64,000 nucleotides of DNA from Ceratopteris richardii. Taxonomy: Eukaryota; Streptophyta; Polypodiopsida; Polypodiales; Pteridaceae. The notes below the pieces were generated by a model. It ran no database searches. It was not told the origin of the DNA and saw only the letters and a list, made by a program, of their open reading frames with translations. Location of the stretch: NCBI GenBank assembly GCA_020310875.1, contig CM035416.1, forward strand, positions 532,556 to 596,555, in the 5' to 3' direction. The stretch's first letter is position 1, and each line of letters begins with the position of its first letter. The position numbers and the translations under genes are program-made. Of this stretch, positions 38,234 to 49,624 are shown in pieces.

Positions 38234-39560
38234 ATGTGTTTGTGTGGCACTAGAGACTTGAAAGGGGTAGATCCAAGAATTTGCTCTCATACTATCCCCA
38301 TGACTGCTGATGCCAAGCCCACCAAACAGAAGCCCTACACATATAATGATACCTATGGAGCCAAAATAAAAGAAGAAATTGATAGGCCGATTGAAGCTGG
38401 ATTCATCTATGAGATTGAGCATACTGAATGGGTGTCTCCCATTGTAGTGGTGCCCAAGAAGAACAAGAAGTTGCGAGTGTGTATTAACCTTAAAAAAGTT
38501 AATGCCGCTACGATCAGAGATAGTTATCCATTTCCAATCACGGAACACCTATTGGAGTGTGTTGCAAGCAAGGAAGTTTATAGCTTCCTTGATGGATTTT
38601 CAGGTTACAATCAAGTAGCCATTGCCCTAGAAGATCAACACAAAACAACTTTTGCCATAGAGTGGGGAATCTTTGCATTTCGTGTGATGCCATTTGGGCT
38701 CACCAATGCACCTGCAACATTCCAAAGGCTCATGTGTCATGTCTTCAAAGAGTTCTTGCGAAAGAGCTTAGAAGTATATGTGGATGATTTATGTGCTCAT
38801 TCCCAAGAAAGAGATACCACATCCCTGAGCTCAGACAAATCTTCAACAAGTGTAGAGAATATCGAGTGTGTCTGACCCCAGAAAAGTGTGTGTTCATGGT
38901 GCGTCAAGGCAAAATCTTAGGTCATATTGTTTCTAAAAATGGAATCTCAACAGATGAAGATAAGGTACGAGCCATAGCGGAGCTGCCAAGGCCAAGGAAT
39001 GTTAAAGAGGTACAAGCCTTTATGGGCCATTGTGGATACTACTGTAGGTTTATCCACATGTACGTGATCATAGCTAGACCCCTTTATGCCTTGTTGTCTA
39101 ATTTTGAGTGGAACGATGAATGCGAGAATTCTTTCAATGAACTGAAGAAACGTTTGTGCACATCACCAATACTGACTACTCCTGATTGGAATAAACCATT
39201 CCATGTCCATGTGGATGCATCCAATCATGCCATAGGATGTGTGCTAGCACAACCCACAGGTGAAGGAAACTTAGATTTTCCCATAGAATATGCTAGTAGA
39301 CAGCTCACCGCAGCTGAACAAAACTATACCACAACTGAGCGAGAGGGCTTAGGCATGGTATATGCTGTGAAGAAGTTTAGACACTATTTATTGGCCAACA
39401 AGTTCAAGTTTTTCACTGATCATCAAGATTTGTTATATTTGGTCAATAAACCTTGCAATACGAGACACTTAGTAAGATGGTTCCTCTTACTAATGGAATA
39501 TGACTTTGAAGTTGTTGTCAGGAAAGGTAGAACCCACCTTCGGGCAGATCACCTTTCTCG
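38234..39560 (+). pseudogene. E5 reverse transcriptase and RNase H
   Basis: RT motifs: HTEWVSPIVVVPKKN (about 38415), FLDGFSGYNQVAIA (38586-38627), MPFGLTNAPATFQRLMCHVF (38689-38748) and catalytic YVDD (about 38776). A frameshift near 38810 is followed by RQGKILGHIVSKNGISTDED and VKEVQAFMGHCGYY. RNase H: FHVHVDASNHAIGC (39200-39241), TTEREGLGMVYAVKKF, FFTDHQDLLYLVN and LRADHLSR. Damage is light, so the protein is easily recognised. Confidence 0.88.
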
Positions 39561-39799
39561 CATCACTTCAGGAGAGTCACCGCAAGGAGTGTTTGATGAA
39601 TTACCTGATGCTTATCTGTTCAATTTAGAAGTTGTTCCTAAATGGGCAAATAAGTTGGTACCAGTCCTAACCTTTAGCCCTGCAAATAAGAATGTGAAAA
39701 CATCACAAGAAGAAATTGTAAAATCACAAAAATATCACATATTGGTAGGAAGCATGTACAAACAAGATACTAAGGGTGTATTAGCTTGTTGTGTTGAGG

Positions 39800-41250
39800 A
39801 CGATGAACATAGTAGTTAGTTGCAACAAGCTCATGAAGGATTGCTAGGAAATCATTATTCAAAACAGTGCACATTACAAAATCTGAAACGTTTAGGAGTG
39901 TATTGGCCTAGCATGGACAAAGAAATACATGAGTGGATTAAGAATTGTCCAATGTGCAGAGAGAGACCACTAGTGGAGCATGCCACCCTTTATCAAGTGT
40001 CATTAATTCCTGATTGGAGTGCTCCATTGGTAGAGTTTATGAGGTCGGGAAGATTACCCAAAGAGGCTAGTCTAGCAAGAAGACAAAGCATGGAGCAAGA
40101 GGCTCAGGACTATGCTTTAGTTGGAGACAACTTATATCGAAGAGGCAAGAATGGTTATCTAAGATTGTGCATTCACGAATCAGACTATTTGAAAGTCTTA
40201 GAAACTGCACACAGTGGTGTTGCAGGTGGACATTTTGGTCCTGACCGAGTAATCAAGACCATTCTTTTCTCAAGACTTTGGTGGCCAACTCTTCACATGG
40301 ATGCTCATACCTATGTGAAGAAATGTGACACATGCCAACGTGCACAATATCCAGTTAGAAAAGACGAGATGCCTTTGAGGCCAATGATGGGAGGGCATGC
40401 ATTTTCGAAGTGGGGCATAGACTTCATAGGTCCTATTAACCCCCCAGCTAGAAACTCCCATGCAGAGTATATTATTGTAGCCACAAATTACCTTACAAAG
40501 TGGGTGGAAGTAAAAGCCACAACAAAGAATGATGCTCAAACAACAGCTAAGTTCTTATTTGAGAATGTGTTCACAAGATATGGACTGCCAATAGAGTTAG
40601 TGAGCGATAGAGGCACACACTTCTTGAATGAAGTCATTGAAAATCTTCTACAAGAATTCTTGGTGATACATAAGAAGTCTGCCCCCTATCATCCACAAGC
40701 TAACGGACAAGCTGAGAGCACGAACAAGATCCTATGTAATGTCTTGACTAAACTAGTGAATAATAAACGCTATGATTGGGACGAACAGCTTCATCATGCT
40801 ATTTGGGCTTACCGAGTTGCCTACAAAATGGTACTCAATGCCACCCCATTTCAGATGGTCTTTGGATAGAATGCGGTGCTACCATTGGACTTCTTAATCC
40901 CTGCATTAAAGGTAGCACAAGAGCATGAGTGGAATGGACATGAGTTCTCCTCCAGGATCTTTGATCTAGTATGCTTAGGTGAGACGAGGCTACGAGCGGC
41001 AGCATGCATCTATGCTGCAAAGAAAAGACAAAAGGCATACTTTGATGCACATATCAAAGATAAAGGATTGAAAGAGGGAGACCTAGTGTTGGTCTATACG
41101 CTAAAGCAACATGCCCATAAGTTGGAAAAAAGAGGATATGGACCCATGATCATTCATCGAATTCCCACTAGGGTGCAGTTCAATTGGCTACTTTAGAAGG
41201 TGACATCTTGCCAAACTATATTAGTGGTTGTCGAGTCAAGTTATATCAAG
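39800..41250 (+). pseudogene. E5 integrase with duplicated zinc module
   Basis: The first H2C2 module AHEGLLGNH ... CPMC (about 39829-39959) and the second AHSGVAGGH ... CDTC (about 40207-40336) both have H-X6-H-X30-C-X2-C spacing. The core has FIGPINPP with Asp (about 40420), SDRGTHF (about 40605) and QANGQAEST for Glu (about 40695). The C-terminal region has KRQKAYFDAHIKDKGLKEGD and GYGPMIIHRI (GPY/F-like). A TAG at 39817, a TAG at 40867 and a frameshift at about 41170-41190 break the frame. Confidence 0.87.
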
Positions 41251-42668
41251 AACCTCTTACAGAGGACATGCTAATGAGACTCAACACTGCTAAGAAATGG
41301 AAAGAAGAAGAGTTGAGAGTCACAGAAGAAGCACAAGCACAAGCTAGAGAGCGCATAAGGAGAAATAAGTTAAGGCGACTAGGCCTAGATGTCAACTCAA
41401 AAGCCCCAAAATATCACATGGATATGTGCCAAAAATCAAGCATTGCGACTTCTCAAGTCATTGACCGACGTCCCTTTGTGACCATAGAGATAGGACAAGG
41501 AAAGGGTGCAAGGACTGTGAAAGCATTGATTGACTCAGGTGCAACAAGTAGTGCAGTTAGACTTTCCTACTGCCTAGACTTGCAGTTGAACATCAATCCC
41601 ATAGAAGCTTATCTCATAGGATTGGGAGGTGTGGAAACCCCTTGTTTGGGTGAGGTGGAACTTCCCATCTACCTTCAAGATGTTCCAATGAAAGTCAAAG
41701 TGCTAGTGTGTCAAGCTGAGAACCTTACAGAACCACTTGTCTTGGGTCAAGATTGGATCTATGACCATGCAATTAACTTAAACCTAAGAAGTCAAATTCT
41801 TCAAGTTTGGGTACAGGAACAACGTATTACATTAGAATTAGAGAATTGCATGCTCACAAATCTAGATGTCCCACATTCTCTTAGTTCTTCTAAGACTAAT
41901 CATCTGGAAGAAGATGTTACATGTGTCAAAAGCTCAATGATCCAGAAGGACTCAATCATGGAAGGAGAGTCGCAAAGGCAAGCAAACCCTCCTCCTTTTT
42001 TGAAGACTAAAACATTCATAGTAGTTCAACCTCAGAAGCAAGCACAACAATTCAAGTCAACTGCTATAGCAAATAGAAAGACACCATTCAATAAGAAAGC
42101 AGTTCTGGGCATGAGGCAGATCTGGGTACGCAAAGGAGAGCAACCACCAGCCTTGCCCCCATAAACCCCATCCACGCAAGCCCACGAGGCCAGAAGACCC
42201 AAGAAGAAGCTCAGAAAAGCTCAACCACAAGGTATCCGACAAATTTGGGTGCCTAAGAAATTAGTTGCAGCTCAACAGGGGGGATTACACTTGTGGGTAC
42301 CTAGGAAGCTCTTACATCCGCAACAACCTATGCTCTCCCATATGCGAAAAGTCTCAACAACGAAGCCAAGGCGAAAGTAAGAACCAAATGCCAAGAATAA
42401 AAGTAAACCAATTAACCTCTCGAGTCAGGCGACCAGCCACAAAGGTAGGGATTTGGAAGCCAAAAGCATCAGCGGCCCCTACAAAACCAAAGCACCAACC
42501 ACAAGGGACACAACAGTCAAGAAACCAGCCAAGGATGAATAGGCCAAAGATGCTCACTACACAGTCGCAGATCGTTCTCAAATGGATCCCCATAAGAAAG
42601 AAGGATCAGTTGTCATCTCGAGATCCAATGGATACCTCCACAACAGGTGGCATCAACATCCGCAAATA
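41251..42668 (+). pseudogene. E5 second protease and C-terminal WVPK-box tail
   Basis: After a charged, Arg/Glu-rich segment (41280-41385) comes a retropepsin-like domain: TVKALIDSGATSSAVRLSYC with intact Asp-Ser-Gly at 41532-41540, YLIGLGG, and LVLGQDWIYDH (41738-41770). The tail then repeats a short Trp box: RQIWVRK (about 42118), RQIWVPKKLV (about 42241), LHLWVPRKLL (about 42287), VGIWKPK (about 42445) and LKWIPIRK (about 42575). Stops at 42162 and elsewhere break it. A viral-type protease after integrase is not standard for Ty3 elements. It recurs in E1, E6 and E11. Confidence 0.8.
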
Positions 42669-43900
42669 ACACCGAAAGCCTCGACGAGCGACAACCATGT
42701 GCTCCTTGCAGAACCTTGTCTTTTGCACCATTCAGGTCATGCATTCCAAAGTATGCATTAATATAGGGCCACATTACATGGCCGTGCATAGCCACAATTG
42801 AGAGTCCCATGCACGAGAGCACATTGACACATGTAAACCATTTTTTGATACTAACATCTATCTTCTTGTTTGGCGACATTGTTCCTCAAAAAAAAAAAAA
42901 GAGAGAGGAAGCACTTGTTTCCAGGTTTGGCTCATAAAACATGAATGAGTCATGCTTAGTTGAAGGTGGAACTGTTGATTACTGGGCATTTATCAGTTTG
43001 GATAGAAGTGTGTCTCGGCTAGCAGATGATATAATTGCTGCCTTATCTGGTAGATGTCAAGAACTTGACATCAACATGGCATCCACAACTATGGTTTCCT
43101 CTTACTATGGTAGGAGTGAAGAGCTTGAAGGTCTGCAACTTGAGTGGTGCTTAGACTACTGCATGTACGAGAGCATCCAGGGAGATATCTGCAAGGGGTA
43201 GTTCTAGTACCCTGCAAATCTTTGAATATAAAGAAATTCAATTCTCAGTATTTGGCAAATGATGCTTTGAAAAGAGGAGACATGATCAACCACTCAAAAG
43301 ATCTCATCAATGGACCATCAACACGGACATTCATCAACAATGTTCCATCCCAAAGGTCGAGCATACAACACGAAGAGATGAACATCGATCAACCTTCTCC
43401 ATGGTACGTATCTTTACTTTGGAAACATCATAACCATGATAGCTTAGGAAACCTCTTCGTCGGCATACCCTTGAGCACTTAGCTCAAGACCCCCAATTTT
43501 TGCACCATACTTCTTCCGATGCATTTTCCAAGTAAGCATGCATAGTACATTACAAGGCCGTGCACAAGACACATATTTTTCTCAACCCATGCACAAACAC
43601 ACTTACCCATCATCCATTAGGGGTTATGAGTACTTGGCATGACTACCATGAACATCATCTTTGGACGATTTGAGGTCATCAATGGAGACTCACAACGACA
43701 CAGTCATGCTGGAATCCAAGGTAGAAGCACCTATCAAGGGACTACAACTTGCAAGGGCTCATAGTGACAAATGAAGAACCGGACAACCAACCTTGCCACA
43801 TTTGAAAGAGAGATGGCTCTGGTTCATCCGAATGGACACTCCCTCTCAAAGCAACCTAGAATAACCATTACAACAAGGGTCTGTCAGGGACGATAGACTC
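42669..43900 (+). other. E5 noncoding 3' tail
   Basis: Between the pol tail and the polypurine tract. It aligns by eye with the tails of E10 and E11 on both sides of an insertion at 42914-43295 (listed separately). It contains two copies of the ATGCAT / GGGCCACATTACA motif (about 42728-42786 and 43528-43565). An A-run (about 42888-42900) followed by GA repeats precedes the insertion. No intact gene is seen. Confidence 0.75.
42914..43295 (+). pseudogene. Captured Argonaute-like MID-domain fragment in the E5 tail
   Basis: The frame from 42941 reads NESCLVEGGTVDYWAFISLDRSV..LADDIIAAL...C......MA. This matches the order and spacing of the start of the plant Argonaute MID domain (GGTV-x2-W-x2-I-x3-R-x-V-x2-LA, recalled). 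After a stop (43199) another frame gives LVPCK........NSQYLANDALK (about 43203-43272), resembling the Argonaute segment that runs into the PIWI domain. The part between is shortened. The E10 and E11 tails align on both flanks but lack this block, so it was acquired by E5 or its lineage. It encodes no working protein: it is a fragment with a frameshift. The resemblance was judged by eye only. Confidence 0.62.
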
Positions 43901-43913
43901 GAGAGGGGGGGAG
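43901..43913 (+). other. E5 polypurine tract
   Basis: GAGAGGGGGGGAG immediately before the 3' LTR (TGTTGAAGC). It primes plus-strand DNA synthesis in LTR elements. The E11 equivalent is nearly the same. Confidence 0.88.
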
Positions 43914-44520
43914 TGTTGAAGCTGAAGGTCAAGGACAAAGCACAGGAGCACATCAAAGAGGTGGACACCCAAGAAGAAGGAGAAGTAGGGAGCTCCAAGA
44001 AGTGTATGTCAAATTTTCAGAAGAAATTCCTATAAAAATAGTGATTTTCATCACTGAAAACCATTGTAAATACCATTTTCTATTTTTGTAACTCCATTTT
44101 GTTCAAGCCGAGGAGTCCTCAAGCTTGAGGAGTATTAGAAGTATCATCCTACCAATTTTCATAATTTTTAGACTTCATTTGAGCCCTCAAATAAGCCCTG
44201 GAACCTAATTTTTAACTAGGCCGGACACTAGGTCTGGACAGGGCCAAAACTAGTCAAAAAACTATAAAAAGAGCTAGAGAGCTCATTTTTGAGGTTAGCT
44301 TGTTAGAGAATAGAGCTTTGTAAGAGAACTCATTTGCAATAGAAGCTTTCCATTGTTCCTTGCTTTGATCTTGCCTTGTGTGCATGTGTGTGTATGTGTG
44401 TGCATGCTCGTGTGCTTTCACTCACACACTTGTGCCTTCACTTGCTCGTGGTCTTCATACCGGTTCTCACGTCTCTGCGGATTGACAAGTAAAGGAGGTG
44501 GTGCTTACGCTTGAGATACA
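43914..44520 (+). repeat. 3' LTR of E5 (607 bp)
   Basis: TGTTGAAGC ... GAGATACA, alignable over its full length with the E9 5' LTR (50288-50897). It holds a TATA-like TATAAAAAG at 44263-44271 and, upstream, a GAGGAGTCCTC / CTCAAGCTTGAG palindrome pair at about 44111-44134. The next bases belong to a different element (E7), so no target duplication can be checked. Confidence 0.87.
44263..44271 (+). promoter_or_regulatory. TATA-like box in family-B LTR
   Basis: TATAAAAAG, about 350 bases into the E5 LTR. The same box is at 50639-50647 in the E9 LTR. Confidence 0.55.
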
Positions 44521-46920
44521 CCAGTGATACTCTCCCACTTCCCATTAGGAATATCCAATGGGTGGAGTAGTCATCCAATCTCAACCTCTCAACTTTATTG
44601 ACTTGGCATTTGGTGCACTTACGCACATACTCTAGGACATCCTTATGAAGTCCAGGCCAGTAAACCTGCCTCTTAACAAGATCATAAGTCTTGTTAACTC
44701 CTAGGTGTCCTGCACTAGGTGTGTCATGACACTCATACAAAATATGACGTCTCATCTCAGAATCTCTAGGGACACACACCTTACCTTTATATAACAGATA
44801 TCCATCATGAACACTGTAATTCTTCCACTTGAATCCTTCTTAAGTACCCATCAATACTCCATCGTCATTGGAAACCCGTATATCATGATTCTTTATGGCT
44901 TCCCAAATCTCGGAATATGCCGGATCAAGCCTACATTTCCCTCTAATGGACTCAAGTAGCTCACTAGTGATCTGAGTAATAAAACTCAGTCCATTGAGCA
45001 TAGGCATGCGGCTAAGTGAATCAGCCACTACATTAAACTTTCCCTTCCTATACCTAAGCTCATAATCAAACTCCTGAAGGGTCTCTGCCCATTGGGCCTT
45101 ATGACCTTTAAGGTCTGTTTGATTAGAGAGCCACTTAATGCTCTCTTGATCAAACACTATCGTAACTTTGGCACCATACAGATAAAGATGATACTTCTTC
45201 AAAGCATGGAGAATTGCATACAAGTCCTTCTCATAGATGGAGTAATTCTTCTGAGCTAGTTCTATTTTCTTACTCTCAAAAGCTACTGATCGACCATCCT
45301 GAACTAAAACCGCTCCTATGGCAAAATCACTCCCGTCGGTCTCAACCACAAAAGGTTTATTGGGATCTGCTATATGTAAAGTGGACTTGTAGCAATTGCT
45401 ACTTTCAATTTCTCCATACTTTGCTTCTGTTCGTCTCCCCAATGAAAGGCTTTCGCTTTCCCTTTAAGCTGTTGTGTCATCGAGACAACAATTTTGGCAT
45501 AATTCTTAATGAATCTTTGATAGAAACCTGATAAACCTAGGAAGATCTGCAGCTCTTCCAGGTTCCTTGGATGTGGCCATTCCATAATAGCCCTTACTTT
45601 TTCAAGATCCATCTGGATTCCATTGTGGGAGACTATATGCCCAAGGTAACCTCTATTTTGAAAAATTCACACTTTGACTCCTTAGCAAAAAGGGAATTTT
45701 CCCTTAGCACTTGAAATACCTTTCTTAAGTGTTTCAAATGCTCCTCTTCTGATGCACTATAGATCAAAATGTCATCCAAGAAGTCTACTACAAAGTATCC
45801 TAGATAAGGCCGTAATACACTATTCATGAGCTTCATGAAAATGGCAGGAGCATTGGTGAGATCAAAAGGCATCACCAAAAACTCATAGTGCCCATATCTA
45901 GTCCTAAATGCAGTCTTGGGGACATCCTCTACCTAATCCTAATCTGATGATATCCTGATCTAAGTTCAAGCTTGGTAAAGTACCTAGCTTGATGTAACTG
46001 ATCAAATAGGTCTTGCAATCTAGGCATATGAAACCTATTTTTGATAGTTACCTTATTAAGTGCTCTATAGTCTATACATAATCTCATAGAACCGTATTTC
46101 CTCTTAACTAGGAGCATTGGTGATGCCCAAGGTGAGTTACTAGGTCTAATGAAGCCCTTATCTAAATAATCTTGTAATTGCCTCTCAACCTCCTCATGCT
46201 GAGAAACACTAAGCCTATAAGATGGCTTACAAATAGGGTTAGTGTTAGTAACTACCTCAATAGCATGGTCAATGTCCCCTCTCTCAAGTGGTAGCCCTCT
46301 AGATAAGTCAGTGGGAAAAACATCTCTAAACTCAAACATAAGATCTTTAAAACTTTTAACCACACACTCTTGCAAGAAAGAATAATAAAAATTCATGTCC
46401 ATATTTACATTCCTAGCATGAAAATATACATCAGATGAACTATGTGTACAATGCTCAATGTCCTGAATATACAATAAAAAGATCTTACACATGCTAAAAA
46501 TGACAAAGACTATACAACTCTAAAGATGAAATGAGAGGTGCATTAGGTACATCTCTCTCCTTGTATACAAGATTTACTTCCATTTCTTTCAAATGCAAGT
46601 GTGTTTGTTTTGATAGCTGCGTTTAAGTGTGTCTCCCAACCCCCATAGCCACTCTCTACCTAACACAAATGTTTTTTCTCTCCATATTCATAATTTGGAA
46701 GTCCATCTGATTTGTATAACCCTACATCTTGACTTCCAAATTGGATACCATAGTATCCCATATCCTTTTCTCTTCCCCTTGCATCATAGATACTATGTAT
46801 TTATGTGCACTGGGCTGTTGGGGAATCTTTAGTTTCTTGACCAGAGCATAGTTTATAAAGTTATGAGTGGTAGAGTCATCTATCATGACTCACACCCTGG
46901 TCCTATACACACTACCATGG
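44521..46920 (-). pseudogene. E7 protease, RT, RNase H, integrase zinc domain
   Basis: Protease: VMIDDSTTHNFINYALV at about 46895-46845, in which the expected Asp-Ser-Gly-Ala-Thr is altered to DDSTT. RT: 46492-45929 ([30 protein letters not shown]) and 45878-45633 ([12 protein letters not shown]; the catalytic YLDD-type motif reads FLDD). Connection at 45612-45460 (WPHPRNLEELQIFLGLSGFYQRF). RNase H at 45442-44840 (FVVETDGSDFAIGAVL, SIYEKDLYAILHALKKY, VVADSLSRMP). Integrase zinc: ECHDTPSAGHLGVNKT ... CTKCQ (44750-44620), a single module. Frameshifts near 45930, 45620 and 44600. Confidence 0.85.
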
Positions 46921-47079
46921 AGTTTAACTAAGTCATGTGGTCCAAACTGTGGTGACCACAATGACTGAGTCAAACAACTGGTGTGCTCTATATCCTCGTG
47001 CATCACCTCCACTCCCTCGCAGCTAGAGCTATCATGAATAGGAAGTGTCTGCACTAGGTGGATTGCCTTTTTGCCCTTT

Positions 47080-48257
47080 TCAAGGGCCGTACTAGTCTCT
47101 GGTCCTCTCTTATTTTCTTCCCCCTTCTTGACTCGACAGTTCCACTATGAATGGCTATGAGACAAACACCTAAAACATAGGTTCTCTCTTTTGGCCCTCT
47201 CAAACTACTCTGTAGGTAACCTAGGCCCTTGTGATATTTGTTTTTTAATGAAAATTTAGTTTTTCCCCAATGGAAACTTCTTCTTGAACTTAGTCATACT
47301 AAGAGGCTTGAGGGGCTGATCCATCTCCATAGGAGTATATTGAGGACGGTTATGGTCCTCATAGATCTATGCATACTTGATCGCCTCCTCAAACGTCTTA
47401 GGTGCATTTGTTCTTACCTCTCTCTTGATGGCTTTCTCTAAGCCTCTAACAAACCCTCTAGTTTTTTGAAGATCATTGAAGCTCTTAAGTTTCAAAATGA
47501 TCTCTCTATAGTGGGATATGTAGACCGTCAAAGGCCTACCTCTCTAGGTGATCCTATCCCACTCATCCCAGTTCCTCTCTTCCTCATTCTCAGGAAGAAA
47601 CTCTTTTAGAAAAAGAGTTTCAAACTGAGTCCAATATGTAGGAATAGAGTTGGCCTCCTTGAGACTCATCCACTACTTATAAGCACATTGGCCAAGCGAG
47701 AGAATCTCCTCTAGCACACGGTATTCTGGTGGGGTGCCCTTCAATTGATGCAAATCATGCCACTTTTGTAAAAACATGTAGATTGCATCCTTGTTTCTAT
47801 CTCGATCATCCCCCATAAAGGTAGGTGGCTTTAAGTCTTTTAGGAGGGGAGCTTCCCTACAGGTCTCTCCTTTGTGCATACTAGGAATAGAAAGATATTT
47901 CCTAGTCATCTCTAGAGGAAGAGTAGGGATTTCTCTTTCCTTCCTAGCTAGGAAAGAGGTGACGTGAGTCTTAAGTGAGATCGTTTGAGACTTAAGCTGA
48001 TGAATGAGAGATGTGATGCTACCTACATCTCTCTCTAGTCTAAGGTTCTATTCCTTTAAGTCTGTAAATTGGTCATGAGTAACAAACTCATCCAAAAGTT
48101 GCTCATAGGTATATTCTTTTTGTTGAGGCTCTTTTCCCTCTAGTTTTTCTTCTACTTCATGCCCCATTTCTACCTCTTCCATCCTAAGATTAGGATCCTC
48201 TAGTTGTTCTTTAGATGGAGAAGTGCATTCTACTATTTGTTTTCCTTTGGACTCCAT
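47080..48257 (-). pseudogene. E7 gag, broken
   Basis: Starts at 48257 with MESKGKQIVECTSPSKEQLE and a Glu-rich N-terminus. The gag core is recognisable in pieces (IYMFLQKWHDLHQLKGTPPEYRV at about 47800-47720; WTQFETLFLKEFLPENEEERNWDEW at about 47640-47555; GFVRGLEKAIKREVR at about 47455-47410). A single knuckle CFRC....H....C at about 47180-47140 has the standard CX2CX4HX4C spacing but is interrupted by a stop. It contrasts with the three short knuckles of families A and B. Confidence 0.72.
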
Positions 48258-49302
48258 GTTAACTAGACTATGTGAGAAGAATGGAAGTAAACTTTAAATA
48301 TGCAAGAAGAAGAGAAATATATTACAAGAGCATTTCCCTGGCACAAAATGAAGCTGCAAAAGCGAAATTCAAGTGATCTTTGAAGCTTGAGGGCACTGAT
48401 CTTCAATCCTCGCCAGGCCCAAACAAAAGTTTGAAATGTCCGGTTGGCTCGAGGAGGTTCTAGTCACCAAAAACCAACAAGAACGATGCTAAATTCATGT
48501 AACAATAGCCCCCTTTGGGCAAACTGAGTGAAACTGAAGCACTTTTGAATTTTGACAATCCTCACCAATCCAAAAGATGTAGTCCAACACCTGTACTTCA
48601 AAGATATAAAGTCATCCCAAGTGAAAAAAATGGATTTGGATGCCAAATGATGAAAAACTAGGCCCGAAAGTGGTCACCTAGTTCTTGCTAAAGTGCTGTA
48701 GATGGATTTTGGTTGACCAAATCTTGTCCAAATCAAACATTAATGGTTTCTAAGTGAAGGCTAGGAGTTTAGCTTCATAACATGACAAAGTTTTTTGAAA
48801 TTGAACATCTTATCACCAAGATATGGTGTAGAGAAGATAGGTATGTCAAGGATAGACTATGAGAAAACAAATATTAATGGAGTAGTAACTTTGGGAGGTC
48901 AAAACTAAGAAACTAAAGTTTTTCAAGCAAATCCAATGACCCATACCCAATGTCCACAACCCATATTACATGTATGCATCATTGTTTTCCCAAGGCCTTG
49001 ATCCAAATAATGGATTTTCCCCCTCCAAATTTGAGAAAAAGCTCGAAAATAAAATCTTCTGTTTTACCTCCTTGTAGCCACTTGAGGGAAATCGGCATGA
49101 AGCAATAGAAATTGGCTCGACTAGTCTCACATAAGGGAGTGCTTGAAGTATAAATGGAGCACTTGAAGTATTCATTTGCTATCCAAGAGAGAGGGTGGAG
49201 AGAGATGAGCTCGTAGCTGCTCTTCCACGTGCGCTCCTCTGTGGGCTCTGTTGTGAATAGCCCTCCGACGGCTTCTGTCCTTCAGCACTTTCGCACATCG
49301 CT
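48258..49302 (-). other. E7 untranslated leader
   Basis: About 1 kb between primer site and gag. I find no repeat array and no gene in it. A CT-run lies just outside, in the LTR (49472-49491). Confidence 0.55.
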
Positions 49303-49315
49303 GGCTCTGATTCCA
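49303..49315 (-). other. E7 primer-binding site (initiator-Met type, degenerate)
   Basis: The element strand reads TGGAATCAGAGCC, one base away from TGGTATCAGAGCC. Confidence 0.7.
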
Positions 49316-49316
49316 A

Positions 49317-49624
49317 TACAATAAACTCTGGATGAAGCCCTCTATTTTGGGGAACTCTAGCACTATTCCTGAGTCTAGAGAAGATGAATGACTCGCTGGC
49401 TATTCGTACGGAATGATCATGGAGATTTTTCCTTAGCTCTACCGCCCAGTCGCGTGACAGGTCTACATATTTCTCTCTCTCTCTCTCTCTAGTTGCCAAC
49501 AAAGGTATTAATCATGGTCTCTCACATGAGTGCCACTTGGCACTCATGTGAGTATCCTAGTTTAGATGTCTAAGAGGTGGTTCACACCCCTCACTCCACC
49601 TCTTAAAGGATACTGTATATAACA
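49317..49624 (-). repeat. Probable 5' LTR of E7 (about 308 bp)
   Basis: Lies between the Met-type primer site and the point where gag sequence of another element begins. In element sense it opens TGTTATATAC and closes near ATTGTA, so the 3' terminus is not a perfect CA. It contains a CT/GA microsatellite at 49472-49491. No partner LTR is available to fix the ends. Confidence 0.5.

Larger units (their letters stand above)
18405..44520 (+). mobile_element. E5: degenerate family-B Ty3 element, split by E6
   Basis: Plus-strand element whose body occupies 18405-19672 and 36608-43913, with its 3' LTR at 43914-44520. E6 (19673-36607) sits inside its gag with a perfect 5-bp duplication. The 5' LTR, leader and gag N-terminus are missing at the 18404/18405 breakpoint. 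Gene order matches E6 up to the second protease, but the family-A X-Y module is absent. A noncoding tail of about 1.2 kb carries an Argonaute-like fragment instead. Multiple stops and frameshifts are present. Confidence 0.88.
44521..49624 (-). mobile_element. E7: broken chromovirus-like Ty3 element
   Basis: Minus-strand element of a different Ty3 lineage, with 5' LTR, Met-type primer site, leader, gag, protease, RT, RNase H and the start of integrase. The integrase core and 3' LTR are missing at the junction with the E5 LTR (44520/44521). RT and RNase H wording ([33 protein letters not shown]) is of the chromovirus type rather than that of families A and B. The 5' LTR abuts a gag scrap (E8), the probable insertion target. 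Confidence 0.83.

Noticed and set aside
43914..44520. E5 3' LTR plus E9 5' LTR as one element spanning 43914-50897
   Set aside because: The interior (44521-50287) is a chromovirus-like element and a gag scrap on the other strand, and the 43914 LTR is preceded by its own polypurine tract in sense with E5.
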